Source: an uncultured Roseiflexaceae bacterium (GTDB lineage Bacteria; Chloroflexota; Chloroflexia; Chloroflexales; Roseiflexaceae). Taken from it: a stretch of 48,447 bases of DNA. A program made the position numbers and the translations under genes. This document shows, in pieces, positions 22,741 to 32,434 of this stretch. The notes under the pieces were generated by a model. That model was not told where the DNA came from. It saw only the letters and a program-made list of their open reading frames with translations, and did not search any database. Location of the stretch: contig CALKHR010000172.1 in assembly GCA_937988885.1 (NCBI GenBank), forward strand, positions 1 through 48,447, written 5' to 3'. Position 1 is the stretch's first letter. Every line of letters starts with the position of its first letter.

Positions 22741-23508
22741 ATGACTGCAAAGCGCCCGAGTATTTCGGCTTTTTTTCCTGCCTATAACGATGGTGGCACG
22801 ATCGGTAGCTTGGTTGTCACCACGCTCAATACGCTGGCCGAACTCACCGACGATTACGAGGTGATCGTGGTTGAGAACGGTAGCACCGATTACACCGTCG
22901 AGGTGCTTCAGGAGCTTGAAAAGCAGTACAGCCACTTCCGAGCGCTTACGCATCGCGAGCCGTTGGGCTACGGTGGCGCGTTGCGGGTCGGGTTTGCCGC
23001 TTGCACCAAGGATCTTATCTTTTATACCGATGGCGACGCACAATACGACCCACGCGAGATCAAACTGCTGCTTCAAGCGCTGACCGATGATGTCGATATC
23101 GTGAACGGCTGGAAGATCGAGCGACATGATCCGTTCCATCGGATTGTGATCGGGCGGCTGTATCATCACTTCGTCAAATTCATGTTTGGCTTCAAGCTGC
23201 GCGATGTCGATTGCGACTTCCGTTTGATCCGCCGCGAGGCCCTGCAAGTGCTCGACCTTCAGTCGCCCGATGGCACGATCTGCCTCGAATTGGTCAAGCA
23301 GATGCAGGATGCTGGGTTCCGCTTTGCTGAGGTGCCAGTGCACCATTATCACCGCACCTATGGCAAAAGCCAGTTCTTCAACTTCCGCCGCCTGAGCCGC
23401 GTGATCCCGCACTTGGCCATACTGTGGTGGCGGTTGGTGGTGCGGCGTGAGCACATCAAGCAGATCAACGCCCGTCGTGCTGCGCTCGCCAGCAAAACAT
23501 CGGCGTAG
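22741..23508 (+). CDS. Family 2 glycosyltransferase (dolichyl-phosphate mannosyltransferase-like)
   Basis: A 255-residue GT-A fold enzyme. SAFFPAYNDGGTIGSLV is the first nucleotide-binding strand; VVENGSTDYT matches the usual VDDGSxDxT with VEN in place of VDD. YTDGDAQYDPREI contains the DxD metal site, preceded by GYGGALRVGF. RLYHHFVKFMFGF and DVDCDFRLIRREAL resemble DPM1/DPMS-type transferases, which move sugars from nucleotide donors to polyprenyl phosphate at the inner face of the membrane. There is no membrane anchor. GAGGAG before the ATG and the promoter at 22700 mark it as the first gene of the locus. The sugar and acceptor are not evident; a lipid-phosphate acceptor would feed the GT39 and GT87 enzymes encoded downstream. 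Confidence 0.9.
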   Translation: MTAKRPSISAFFPAYNDGGTIGSLVVTTLNTLAELTDDYEVIVVENGSTDYTVEVLQELEKQYSHFRALTHREPLGYGGALRVGFAACTKDLIFYTDGDAQYDPREIKLLLQALTDDVDIVNGWKIERHDPFHRIVIGRLYHHFVKFMFGFKLRDVDCDFRLIRREALQVLDLQSPDGTICLELVKQMQDAGFRFAEVPVHHYHRTYGKSQFFNFRRLSRVIPHLAILWWRLVVRREHIKQINARRAALASKTSA

Positions 23509-23581
23509 TGCGCGACATCGCGGTGGTTCGTTTCAACACCATACTATCCGGCCTCTTGGGCCAAGCGCATAGATTGAACAC

Positions 23582-24580
23582 ATGATGCATAACTACCACG
23601 AGACGTTTCGGGGCGCGCATGTACTGATCACCGGTGGCCTCGGTTTTATCGGCTCGACCTTGGCGCGCGAGTTGGTGAACCTCGGAGCGCACATCACCCT
23701 CGTCGATTCGCTCATCCCCTCCTACGGCGGCAATTTGCGCAATATCGCTGGTATCGAGGACCGCGTGCGGGTGAATATCGCCGATGTGCGCGATGGCTAC
23801 TCCATGGATTATCTGGTGCAGGGGCAGGATTTCCTGTTCAACTTGGCGGGCCAGAACTCGCATCTCGATTCGATGCGCGATCCCTACGCCGACCTCGATA
23901 TCAACTGTCGCGCCCAACTCTCCATTCTGGAAGCGTGCCGCAAGCATAACCCGAATCTCAAATTGGTCTATGCCTCGACGCGCCAGATCTACGGCAAGCC
24001 CGATTACCTGCCCGTCGATGAGCGCCACTTGCTGCGCCCCGTCGATGTCAACGGCATCAACAAAATGGCCGGCGAGTGGTACCACATCCTCTACAACAAC
24101 GTCTACGGCATTCGCGCCTGCGCGCTGCGGCTCACCAACACCTACGGCCCACGGATGCGGGTGAAGGATTCGCGTCAAACCTTCCTGGGCATCTGGATCA
24201 AGCAACTGATAGATGGTCAGCCGATCCAGGTGTGGGGCGATGGCACGCAGATCCGCGATTTCAACTACGTGGATGATGTGGTGACGGCGATGCTAGTCGC
24301 TGCCGCCGACCCGGCTGCCGATGGGCAGATCTTCAACTTAGGCAGCGACGAGACGATCAATCTGCGCGATTTGGCCGCGTTGATGGTGGAGATCAGCAAT
24401 GGCGGCAGTTACGAGATAGTGCCCTTCCCCGCCGACCGCAAGCCGATCGATATTGGCGATTACTACGCCGATTATCGGCTGATCCAGGGGCGTTTGGGCT
24501 GGCGGCCCACGGTCTCGTTGCGTGATGGCTTACTCAAGACGTTGGAGTTCTATCGGGCGGAGCGAGAGTACTATTGGTAG
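23582..24580 (+). CDS. NAD-dependent nucleotide-sugar epimerase/dehydratase (extended SDR)
   Basis: A 332-residue extended short-chain dehydrogenase. LITGGLGFIGSTLARELV (15-32) is the NAD-binding glycine motif, VDSLIPSYGGN the next loop, FNLAGQNSHLDSM the NAD ribose region and TNTYGPRMRVKD the substrate-binding segment. K161 of the catalytic YxxxK is present, but the Tyr position is N157 (NGINKMAGE). The Ser region reads ASTRQIYG. Because the Tyr normally acts as the acid/base, the chemistry may differ or be carried by another residue. The enzyme probably epimerises or dehydrates a nucleotide sugar for the glycan made by the locus. Two ATG codons (23582 and 23585) stand side by side and neither has a strong ribosome site. 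Confidence 0.87.
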   Translation: MMHNYHETFRGAHVLITGGLGFIGSTLARELVNLGAHITLVDSLIPSYGGNLRNIAGIEDRVRVNIADVRDGYSMDYLVQGQDFLFNLAGQNSHLDSMRDPYADLDINCRAQLSILEACRKHNPNLKLVYASTRQIYGKPDYLPVDERHLLRPVDVNGINKMAGEWYHILYNNVYGIRACALRLTNTYGPRMRVKDSRQTFLGIWIKQLIDGQPIQVWGDGTQIRDFNYVDDVVTAMLVAAADPAADGQIFNLGSDETINLRDLAALMVEISNGGSYEIVPFPADRKPIDIGDYYADYRLIQGRLGWRPTVSLRDGLLKTLEFYRAEREYYW

Positions 24581-24625
24581 GTGGCGAGGCGAACTGCCGA
24601 ACCATGCAGGAAAAGTGAGAGGATC

Positions 24626-25735
24626 ATGGTGGTTGTCCCGTTTGGCGACCTCAAACGCCAGTACGAAGCGATCCGTGCCGAGCTCGATCAGGCTGCCGCG
24701 CGGGCGATGGCGAGCGGTTGGTATATTCTTGGCCCCGAAGTTCGCGCATTCGAGGCCGAATTTGCGGCGTACTGCGGCACCGTACACGCGATTGGCGTGG
24801 CGAGCGGCACCGATGCGCTGCAACTGGCGCTCGCTGGCCTGCAACTCGGCCCCGGCGATGAGGTGATCACGGTGGCGAACGCGGGTGTGCCGAGCACGGT
24901 GGCGATGCTGCAGGCGGGCACCACCCCCGTATTCGTCGATGTTGATCCTCGCACCTGCAACCTCGACCCGACCAAGCTTGAAGCGGCGATCACGCCCCGT
25001 ACCAAGGCGATCCTGCCCGTGCATCTGTATGGCCGCGCCGCCGATCTCGCGCCGATCCAGGAGATCGCCGACAAACACGGCATCCCGGTCATCGAGGATT
25101 GCGCCCAAGCCCACGGCGCCACCTATCGTGGGGCGAAGGTCGGTAGCATCGGGCTGTGCGGCTGCTTCAGCTTTTATCCTACCAAGAACCTGGGCGCGCT
25201 CGGCGATGGCGGCATGATCGTCACTAACGACGATGCGCTGGCCGAGCGACTGCGCAAATTGCGGCAGTACGGCTGGGAGCGCAAATACTATTCGACGGAG
25301 CCGAACGGCATCAACTCGCGGCTCGACGAATTGCAGGCCGCGCTGCTGCGGGTCAAGTTGCGCCACCTGGATGCATGGACGGCGCAGCGCCGACAGTGGG
25401 CGGCGCTCTACGATTCGCTGCTGGCGGATACGGGCTTGGTGCTGCCCGAGGCCGGCCCGCAAGGCGAACACGCGTATCACCTGTACGTGGTGCAGACGCC
25501 CAAGCGCGATGCGCTCCAGGCCGCACTGCGTGAGCGCGGCATCGCCACCGATATTCACTATCCGCTCGCTACGCACCTACAGCCGATCTACACGCAGTTC
25601 GCGCCGTCGGGCGGTTTGCCGATCACCGAGCGACAAGCCCGCGAAGTGCTCTCGCTGCCAATGTTCCCCGAACTGACCGAGCAGGAGGTTCGGGCGGTGG
25701 CGGCTGCGGTGCGCGATGCTCTGGTGGCGCTGTGA
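24626..25735 (+). CDS. DegT/DnrJ/EryC1-family nucleotide-sugar aminotransferase, locus 1
   Basis: A 369-residue PLP enzyme that transfers an amino group from glutamate to a keto-sugar nucleotide. The PLP lysine is K187 in FSFYPTKNLGALGDGG. VASGTDALQLALAGL (58-72) binds the cofactor phosphate, IPVIEDCAQAHGA holds the cofactor Asp, and LYGRAAD is the family's substrate loop. NSRLDELQAALL is the dimer-interface helix. GAGAGG before the ATG at 24626 fixes the start; an earlier in-frame start at 24581 lacks one. It follows the SDR gene by 45 bases, so the two may act in sequence to make an amino sugar. It is a distant paralogue of the enzyme at 35910-36998. Confidence 0.93.
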   Translation: MVVVPFGDLKRQYEAIRAELDQAAARAMASGWYILGPEVRAFEAEFAAYCGTVHAIGVASGTDALQLALAGLQLGPGDEVITVANAGVPSTVAMLQAGTTPVFVDVDPRTCNLDPTKLEAAITPRTKAILPVHLYGRAADLAPIQEIADKHGIPVIEDCAQAHGATYRGAKVGSIGLCGCFSFYPTKNLGALGDGGMIVTNDDALAERLRKLRQYGWERKYYSTEPNGINSRLDELQAALLRVKLRHLDAWTAQRRQWAALYDSLLADTGLVLPEAGPQGEHAYHLYVVQTPKRDALQAALRERGIATDIHYPLATHLQPIYTQFAPSGGLPITERQAREVLSLPMFPELTEQEVRAVAAAVRDALVAL

Positions 25736-25769
25736 ACGTGCTCTTGATGCGCAACCCCGAGGCTGAAGC

Positions 25770-27809
25770 GTGAAACCCGAGATGCAGGCCGCACCTCCTT
25801 CACCGCATTCGCACCTGATCACGGCACTGTTGAGCTTGGCGATTGCGGTGCTGGCGTTGGTGCCGCGCGCGGTTTCGCTGGGCCGTTTCATCACGATCGA
25901 CGAGTCGTACCACTGGTTTGGGCGCGCCCAAAAATTCCTCGATGCCCTGCGCGTTGGCGATTGGGCCGCCACGAATCTGGTCGGCCACCCTGGCGTCACC
26001 ACGATGTGGCTCGGCTCCACGGGCCTGCGCGTGCAGGAGTGGCTTGTGGCGGCTGGTTGGCTCGCCCAAGCCGATTTCGACACCACCCGCCTCTTTCTGC
26101 GTTTGCCCGTCGCTATCACCACCTCCCTGTGCGTAGCGTTGGGCTTTGTGATGCTGCGCAAGGTGCTGCCGTTTTGGGTGGCGCTGCTGGCGGCGCTGCT
26201 CTGGGCCACCGATCCGTTCCTGGTGGCGCATTCCCAATTGCTGCACGTCGATGCGCTGCTCACCTCATTCATCACGTTGGCGCTGTTGGCGGCGCTGCTC
26301 GCGTTTCGGGTTGAGGAGGCGAGTGATGGGTTGCGCTGGGGATGGTTGCTGGTTTCGGCGGTCTGTGGCGGCCTGGGGTTGCTCACCAAATCGCCAGCGA
26401 TCATCGGTCCGGGGCTGGTTGGCCTGATCGGGCTGGCGATTGCATTGCGTCGCGGTGCTTGGGGGCGCGTGATAGTGGCGCTGCTCGTGTGGGGTGGCGT
26501 GGCTGTGGCGGTGTGGTTCGCGCTGTGGCCCGCCGCGTGGGTCGATCCGCTCGGCTCGCTGCTCAGCATCATCCACCAAGCCGAATCCGACGGTGGCTCG
26601 CCGCACGGGTGGGGCAACTTCTTCCTGGGCCGCGCTGTCGATGATCCTGGTCCGCGATTCTATCCGGTGGCGCTGCTATTGCGACTCACGCCGTGGGCGC
26701 TGCTGGGCTTGCTGTTGCTCTGCGCGAAGTTACTCTGGATGGCTTGGCACTCGCGCGCTGCGTTGGTGGTGCCACGGGGCCAGCGCACGCTGCTGATGCT
26801 CTTGCTGTTTGTGTTGCTGTTCGGCGTGATGGTCAGCATCCCCGCCAAGAAGTTCGATCGCTACGCCCTGCCGATCTTCCCGAGCCTGAACATCTTGGCC
26901 GCTGCTGGCTTTGCTTGGAAGCCACGTCTCAATGCGCGAACCGCATCTGTACGCGCTCCGCGTTTTATGCAGGCGGCGGCGATGGTGGTGCTGTTCGTGT
27001 GCTGCGTGGGCAACTTGGCCTGGTTCCACCCTTACGAACTTTCGTATTACAACCCGCTGTTCGGCGGTGGCGCGGCGGCTGCCCGTCTGATCCCGGTTGG
27101 TTGGGGCGAGGGGCTAGAGCAGGCCGGAGCGTTTATCACCGCGCAGCCCGATGGCAACGAGCAGACCGTGGCGACCTGGTATCGGCCCGCGCTCAAGCCC
27201 TACATCAACAACACCTTGGTGCCGCTGGGCGACCTGTTCAAGCCGAACTTGGTGGGCTATGCGGTGCTGTACATCGATCAGGTGCAGCGCCGCGACGATG
27301 CCGCCGCCACTGATTGGCTGCTGGCGAATCTGCAACCGATCCACACCGTGCGCATCCACGGCATCGATTATGCCGAGATTTACCGTGTGCCGCGCCAACC
27401 CGCCGTCGAGCATCAGGCCGATTTCGGCGCGACCGTGCGCTTCCGTGGCTACGATCTCGATACGAGCCAGGCCGCGCAGGGCACGCTGCAACTGACGGTG
27501 CATTGGCAGGCGTTGGTGCAGCCGACCAGCGATCTGATGCTGTTTGTCCACATCCTCGACGCGACGGGCCAACGCATCGGTGGGGTCGATGTGCCACCCG
27601 GTGGCTCTGGCCCACCCACATCGCAGTGGCAGGCCGGCGAATATGTGAGCGCGGTGCTGCAGGTGCCGAGCCAACCGTTGCCGGAGGGCGCTTGGATCGC
27701 GCTGGGCCTGTACGAGCCGAGCGGCGCGCGCCTGGAGCTGCTGGCGACTGCCACACCCGACGCCCCCGATGATGGGCCGAATGCGCTGTTGCTTGGCCCG
27801 TTGCCGTGA
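25770..27809 (+). CDS. GT39-type membrane glycosyltransferase (ArnT/PMT-like)
   Basis: A 679-residue protein with about ten membrane segments between residues 10 and 430, then a soluble C-terminal beta-sandwich-like domain of about 170 residues. ITIDESYHWFGRAQKFL is the first extracytoplasmic loop with the Asp-Glu pair (DE) typical of GT-C enzymes of the PMT/ArnT family. LVGHPGVTTMWLG and FDRYALPIFPSL are further family segments. Such enzymes take a sugar from a polyprenyl-phosphate carrier and add it to a protein or lipid on the outer face. The C-terminal part contains LTVHWQALVQPTSDLMLFVH and WQAGEYVS, probably a carbohydrate-binding fold. GTG at 25770 is used as start with GAGG upstream; ATG at 25782 is an alternative. 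Confidence 0.82.
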   Translation: MKPEMQAAPPSPHSHLITALLSLAIAVLALVPRAVSLGRFITIDESYHWFGRAQKFLDALRVGDWAATNLVGHPGVTTMWLGSTGLRVQEWLVAAGWLAQADFDTTRLFLRLPVAITTSLCVALGFVMLRKVLPFWVALLAALLWATDPFLVAHSQLLHVDALLTSFITLALLAALLAFRVEEASDGLRWGWLLVSAVCGGLGLLTKSPAIIGPGLVGLIGLAIALRRGAWGRVIVALLVWGGVAVAVWFALWPAAWVDPLGSLLSIIHQAESDGGSPHGWGNFFLGRAVDDPGPRFYPVALLLRLTPWALLGLLLLCAKLLWMAWHSRAALVVPRGQRTLLMLLLFVLLFGVMVSIPAKKFDRYALPIFPSLNILAAAGFAWKPRLNARTASVRAPRFMQAAAMVVLFVCCVGNLAWFHPYELSYYNPLFGGGAAAARLIPVGWGEGLEQAGAFITAQPDGNEQTVATWYRPALKPYINNTLVPLGDLFKPNLVGYAVLYIDQVQRRDDAAATDWLLANLQPIHTVRIHGIDYAEIYRVPRQPAVEHQADFGATVRFRGYDLDTSQAAQGTLQLTVHWQALVQPTSDLMLFVHILDATGQRIGGVDVPPGGSGPPTSQWQAGEYVSAVLQVPSQPLPEGAWIALGLYEPSGARLELLATATPDAPDDGPNALLLGPLP

Positions 27810-27919
27810 TACGATGACGCAATGCGAAGCCATAGCCGCACCTTGCTGTGGCTGCGGTACAATAGCACCGTTTCAACCGATGGCTGCCGATGCGCAGCCA
27901 AAACCTAGATAGATAGCAT

Positions 27920-30166
27920 ATGTCGAAGATTTCGCTCGATACTCGTGCCATAACGCAACGACGCGCCGATCTGGGCCTCGCCCTGCTGGTCGCCGTGGTG
28001 ACGCTGTTGGCCTGCTCATTCGCCTTTGCGCGGGCTTGGCCGCTCGCGCTCGATGTGGGTGGCAACGATGCGCGCTTTATCGAGCGAGTCACGACGCAGC
28101 AACCGAATCGCGGTTTCCACGCAGTTGAGCCGTTTGGCGGCGATATGTCGCGGTGGACCAGTGGCGACGCCACGCTCCGCCTGCCGCAGCCACCCGCTAA
28201 CGCTGCACAACTGCTCTCGCTGCGCTTGCTCAACAGCCGTCCCGCCGATCAGCCGGTGCCCCGTGTGCAGTTGAGCGCCAATGGTGTGGCGCTGGGCAGC
28301 TTTGAGGTGCCCATTTCATCGAGCGGTATGCGCCAATATCAAGTCTTGCTGCCGCCCGATGCGCGGCTGAGTTGGGCCACCGACCTGAACCTGCGGAGCG
28401 AGCCGATCAGCCTGCCCGGCGATCCGCGCCAATTGGGCGTGGTGTTGGATGCCGCGCGGATCGCGCCATTGGGCCTGCTGCTGCCCTCGCCGTGGCTGGT
28501 GCTGATGGCGATCGGCCTCGGCCTGATGGCCTACACCTTCCCGCGAAGCATCGGCCTCGAACGGCGCTGGGCGTTTGGCTTGGCGATTGTGTTGGGGTTG
28601 CTGGTGGCTTGGGGCATTGCTGCGCGCCCACTGGAACTGCTGCCGTTCATCCAGCGGATTGTGGTGGTGCTGGCGTTGGGTTGTTTGGGCATGTTGCTGG
28701 GCCGCGCGCTCAGCGTATCGCAGCAACCTGGCACGGTTCGCGGTGCCGATGTGCCGCTGCTGTTCGCGACGATGTGGTGGATGGCCCCGCTGTTCCAAGC
28801 CTTCATCACTGCCGATGGCGCTGAGGGTGTGAGCCCGCCTGTGCCGACAGTGTGGATCGGCGTGGTGCTGACGTTGGCGCTGCTGGCGATGCGTGTGTGG
28901 GCTTGGGTGCGCCCCGACGCGCTATCGCAGCGCTCGTTCGGGCAAGTCGCCCTGGGGTTGTTTGGGGTTGCCGCGCTGGCGCACCTCGTCTATATGCTGT
29001 GGTTCGCGTTTGGGCGGCAGGGACCAGACTTCTGGATTCTGTTCAAGGGCGCGCGCGATTGGGTGCGGGGCGGCTCACTCTACGATCTCGAAGCGGTGCG
29101 CACCAATCACTTCGGGCATGTGTTCAAGGTGCCGCCCTTCTACGGCATGCTGTTCACGCCGTTTGTGTTCCAGGATGGTATGCGCATCCTGATGTTCCAC
29201 CGCATCATCAACGTGATCCTGCTGACCACCACCGCCTTCGTGTGGCTGCGCCTGTGGGGCCTGCGCCCATTGTCGCTGGCTGGTGCGGCGCTTCTGGTGG
29301 TGCTGAACTTCCGCCCGATCGCCGATACGTTGGCGTTCGGCCAGATCGACCTGGCGCTGTTGCTGTCGCTGACGCTGGCGCTGGGGGCGCTGCGCTCGGG
29401 ACGCGATGTGCTGGCTGGCGCGCTGATCGCGTTGGGCACGCTGTTCAAGATCTATCCCGTCCTGCTGCTGGCTTTCTTGGTGGCCAAGCAAAACTGGCGC
29501 GCGCTGATGGGCTTCGTGTTGGGCATGCTGGTGTTGAACGGCATCTCGATCGCGGTGATGGGCTGGGAGATGCACTGGATCTACATCACGCAGGTGTTCC
29601 CGAACATTGGCGGCACCACGGCGCAGGATCAGAATCAGACGATCTCTGGCTTTATGGCGCGCTTTGTCGCTTCCCCCACCGATGCCTCGATCTTCCAGGT
29701 GCGCGCGATCACTTTGCCCGCGATGGCTATTTCGGCGCTGCTGGGCTTGCTGGCCTGTTTGGTGTCGTTGCGCTCCGCCGCACTCCGCTCCACAACTTAC
29801 GCTCTGCAGTACAGCCAGTTCTTGTTGTTGATGGTGCTGGTGGCTCCGGCTGCCTGGATGCACTACGAGGTGCTGTTGGTGATCCCGTTCGGCGTGCTGC
29901 TGCTGCACTGGCGCGATAGGCAGATCCCGCTGCCACAGGCTGCAGCGCTGGCGATCGGCTTTGCGCTGATCGCTTACGGCAACCAGTATAGCTTCTACAC
30001 GGGCACCGTGATGGGCATTCTGACGGTGATCGGTGTCTCGTACAAGTTCTACGGTATGCTGCTGTTGGGTGGCGTGATGCTGAGCGAACTGGTGCGCGAA
30101 CCTGCGACTATCGAGTTGCCCCGCTGGCTGCCGCTGCCGCCGTTCGCGCGCGATTTCTTGCGCTAA
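27920..30166 (+). CDS. GT87-type (DUF2029) membrane glycosyltransferase
   Basis: A 748-residue membrane protein. It has one membrane segment near the N-terminus, an extracytoplasmic domain of about 150 residues, and from about residue 190 some twelve membrane segments. GPDFWILFKGARDWVRGGSL followed by VPPFYGMLFTPFVF is the GT87/DUF2029 signature, resembling the polyprenyl-phosphate mannose-dependent mannosyltransferases of actinobacteria; the Asp in GPDFW is the expected catalytic residue. ADTLAFGQIDLALLLSL and TLFKIYPVLLLAF complete the family pattern. The ribosome site is weak; a TACAAT hexamer at 27858-27863 may give a local promoter. It is part of the forward glycan locus and probably uses the lipid-linked sugar made by the GT2 enzyme. 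Confidence 0.8.
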   Translation: MSKISLDTRAITQRRADLGLALLVAVVTLLACSFAFARAWPLALDVGGNDARFIERVTTQQPNRGFHAVEPFGGDMSRWTSGDATLRLPQPPANAAQLLSLRLLNSRPADQPVPRVQLSANGVALGSFEVPISSSGMRQYQVLLPPDARLSWATDLNLRSEPISLPGDPRQLGVVLDAARIAPLGLLLPSPWLVLMAIGLGLMAYTFPRSIGLERRWAFGLAIVLGLLVAWGIAARPLELLPFIQRIVVVLALGCLGMLLGRALSVSQQPGTVRGADVPLLFATMWWMAPLFQAFITADGAEGVSPPVPTVWIGVVLTLALLAMRVWAWVRPDALSQRSFGQVALGLFGVAALAHLVYMLWFAFGRQGPDFWILFKGARDWVRGGSLYDLEAVRTNHFGHVFKVPPFYGMLFTPFVFQDGMRILMFHRIINVILLTTTAFVWLRLWGLRPLSLAGAALLVVLNFRPIADTLAFGQIDLALLLSLTLALGALRSGRDVLAGALIALGTLFKIYPVLLLAFLVAKQNWRALMGFVLGMLVLNGISIAVMGWEMHWIYITQVFPNIGGTTAQDQNQTISGFMARFVASPTDASIFQVRAITLPAMAISALLGLLACLVSLRSAALRSTTYALQYSQFLLLMVLVAPAAWMHYEVLLVIPFGVLLLHWRDRQIPLPQAAALAIGFALIAYGNQYSFYTGTVMGILTVIGVSYKFYGMLLLGGVMLSELVREPATIELPRWLPLPPFARDFLR

Positions 30167-30187
30167 AGAGAGTGGCATATGAACCTA

Positions 30188-30196
30188 TGCTATAAT
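30188..30196 (+). promoter_or_regulatory. Extended -10 promoter before the paired membrane proteins
   Basis: TGCTATAAT, a full match to the extended -10 consensus. It lies 45 bases before the ATG at 30242 and would allow separate transcription of the last two genes of the locus. Confidence 0.55.
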
Positions 30197-30241
30197 CGTG
30201 CGGCGCTTTTATCGATCATCATGTGGTCCTAATGAGTTTGG

Positions 30242-32431
30242 ATGAGTATGCTTGATACCTCTCTTCCTCGTTCTCCTGAACTTTCTGCGTCTGATCAACC
30301 TATGCAGAGCCTGAGGTGGTGGCAGCGGGTGGCCTTGGTGTTGCGCCGCCACGGCTACATCCTCCCGATCTACCTGGTGCTCACGCTCTTATTCACCTAT
30401 CCGACCGTTGTTCTGATCGATCAGGCGATCGGTGGCCAGCAGGACGCCCTGGAGAATTATTGGAATCTATGGTGGACCCACGAGGCGGTGATCGAGCGCG
30501 GCCATGATCCATTCGATGCCGATCTGATGCATCGGCCATTCGGTTTGCTGCTGTATTTCCATACCTTCAATATCTTGAACGGAATCCTGTCGTTGCCGAT
30601 TCAGATGTGTTGTGGCACGGCAGTGGCCTATAACGTGATGAACTGGTTTGCTTTTGTGGGCGCCGGCATCACGATGTATATGCTGGTCTGGTACTTGACG
30701 CAGCGACGAGCGGCTGCGTTTATGGCCGGGTTGGTGTTTGCGTTCAGCCCGTACATGGCCTTTCACCTCGATGTGGGCCAGCCGTTTATGCAATCGGTCG
30801 AGTGGATGCCGTTGTATACGCTGGTGCTGCTCAAGGGCTTGCGCGAGCGGTGGCAGTATCTGCTGCTGGCGGGCTTCGTGTTGACGCTGATCGGCCTCAC
30901 CGATTGGTACTACCTCTCGTTCATTGTGACGATGACGGGCGTGGTGGGCCTGTACGAGATGGCGCGCTTGCGGCAATGGCCTGCGATCGGCTGGGTGGTG
31001 GCGAAGTTGGCGTTGGTGGGCCTCTTGTTCCTCATCCTGATCTCGCCGGTGCTGGTGCCGATGATCGCCGAACTGCGCAGCAACCCGTACGCCGTGCGCC
31101 CGCTGATCCACAGTATCTATCACTCCACCGATGTCGTCTCGTTCTTCTTGCCCAGCATTTTTCATCCGCTGTGGGGCGAGTGGGCCAGCGAGATCTTCTT
31201 CAACCGTTTAGCGCCCGAGGGTGTGGGCGGTATGGCGACACTGGGCTTTGTGGCGATGATCCTAGGTGGGATCGGCATTGCCCGCACGTGGAAGCGCAGC
31301 GCGCTGTTCTTCTGGATCTTTGTGGTCTTTGTGATCCTGTCGCTGGGACCGTACCTACAGTTCAACGGCTGGAATAGCTATATGGCGGAGCGCCCAATTC
31401 CGCTGCCGTATCTGATATTCCGTGAGTTGCCGTTTATGAATGTCGCCCGCATCCCCAGCCGCTTCATCTCGGTGGTGATGCTGGCGTTGGCAGTGCTGGT
31501 GGGCTTCGGTGTGGCGTGGCTGTGGCAGCAGCCGTGGGTGGCCCAGCGCTCATCTGTGGCGCGACGGGCGTTGTTGAGCGGTTTGGCGCTGCTCCTGCTG
31601 TTTGAGTATTGGCCCGCGCCCTTCCGCACAACGCAGATCACGCCGGATCAAGTGTCGCCGTTTTTCGTGCAGCTTGGGGCCGAGCGTAGCGAGGAGGTTG
31701 TGTTCGAAGTGCCGTATCTCGAACGACCTTCGATGTTCAACCAAACCTACCACGAAAAGCCAACGATCGGCGGACGCATTTCGCGGCAACGTGTCCACCC
31801 TTGGTGGAACGCCCGCGTGTTCGGCCCGCTGATGCAGGTGGTGCATCCCTGGGAGGAGATAGAGGCCGATACGAGTGCCGAGGCGTGGCGCTCGGCCCTG
31901 ATCTGCCAGGATGTGCGGTACGTCGTCTTTTATCAGAAGGATGCGCCTCGCAAATCGCGCTCGCGGGCGCTGGAGCGGCGGCTATTCCCCGATATCGCGC
32001 CCATCTACGAGGACGAGATTCTGCGCGCCTACCGCTTGCCCGACGAGACGCCTCGCGAGCTGTATTGGACGCCAACCGCCGATGAGTGGTACGACGCCGA
32101 GGTGAATGAAACTGGCTTGACCTATCGCTGGATGAAGGGCGACCACGCTTCGTTGCTGTTGTACCCCTGTGGCGAGCCGACCGAAGCGATCTTGCGTTTT
32201 CAAGCATTCACCCAAGATCAGTCGCGCACCTTGGAAGTGCGCTTGAATGGCGAGCTCGTTGGCACGTTCGCACTGCCGCACCTTGCGTTTACGCCGATCG
32301 AGGTGCCGCTTTCGCTTCCGGCGGGCGAGAACCGCCTGGAGTTGCGGAGTGTTGAGCCTGCCACGACGATCGGTGATGATCCTCGACTGTTAAGCATCAA
32401 CGTGTCGCAAGTTTCGTTGGTGCCGCGTTAA
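30242..32431 (+). CDS. Polytopic membrane protein with C-terminal soluble domain, paralogue A (GT-C/YfhO-like)
   Basis: A 729-residue protein with roughly eleven membrane segments up to about residue 460 and a soluble C-terminal part. The loop after the first segment reads ENYWNLWWTHEAVIERGHDP, and FAFSPYMAFHLDVGQPFMQ and LTDWYYLSF follow. These match the next protein at the same places, so the two are paralogues. The overall layout is that of GT-C-type or YfhO-like glycosyltransferases that use lipid-linked sugars on the outer face. The C-terminus contains RLNGELVGTFALPH and SLPAGENRLEL, a small beta-sandwich also found in the paralogue. The soluble middle part (about 470-600) has KPTIGGRISRQRVHP. 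The start ATG at 30242 has only a weak ribosome site. No catalytic motif can be named with certainty. Confidence 0.7.
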   Translation: MSMLDTSLPRSPELSASDQPMQSLRWWQRVALVLRRHGYILPIYLVLTLLFTYPTVVLIDQAIGGQQDALENYWNLWWTHEAVIERGHDPFDADLMHRPFGLLLYFHTFNILNGILSLPIQMCCGTAVAYNVMNWFAFVGAGITMYMLVWYLTQRRAAAFMAGLVFAFSPYMAFHLDVGQPFMQSVEWMPLYTLVLLKGLRERWQYLLLAGFVLTLIGLTDWYYLSFIVTMTGVVGLYEMARLRQWPAIGWVVAKLALVGLLFLILISPVLVPMIAELRSNPYAVRPLIHSIYHSTDVVSFFLPSIFHPLWGEWASEIFFNRLAPEGVGGMATLGFVAMILGGIGIARTWKRSALFFWIFVVFVILSLGPYLQFNGWNSYMAERPIPLPYLIFRELPFMNVARIPSRFISVVMLALAVLVGFGVAWLWQQPWVAQRSSVARRALLSGLALLLLFEYWPAPFRTTQITPDQVSPFFVQLGAERSEEVVFEVPYLERPSMFNQTYHEKPTIGGRISRQRVHPWWNARVFGPLMQVVHPWEEIEADTSAEAWRSALICQDVRYVVFYQKDAPRKSRSRALERRLFPDIAPIYEDEILRAYRLPDETPRELYWTPTADEWYDAEVNETGLTYRWMKGDHASLLLYPCGEPTEAILRFQAFTQDQSRTLEVRLNGELVGTFALPHLAFTPIEVPLSLPAGENRLELRSVEPATTIGDDPRLLSINVSQVSLVPR

Positions 32432-32434
32432 ACG

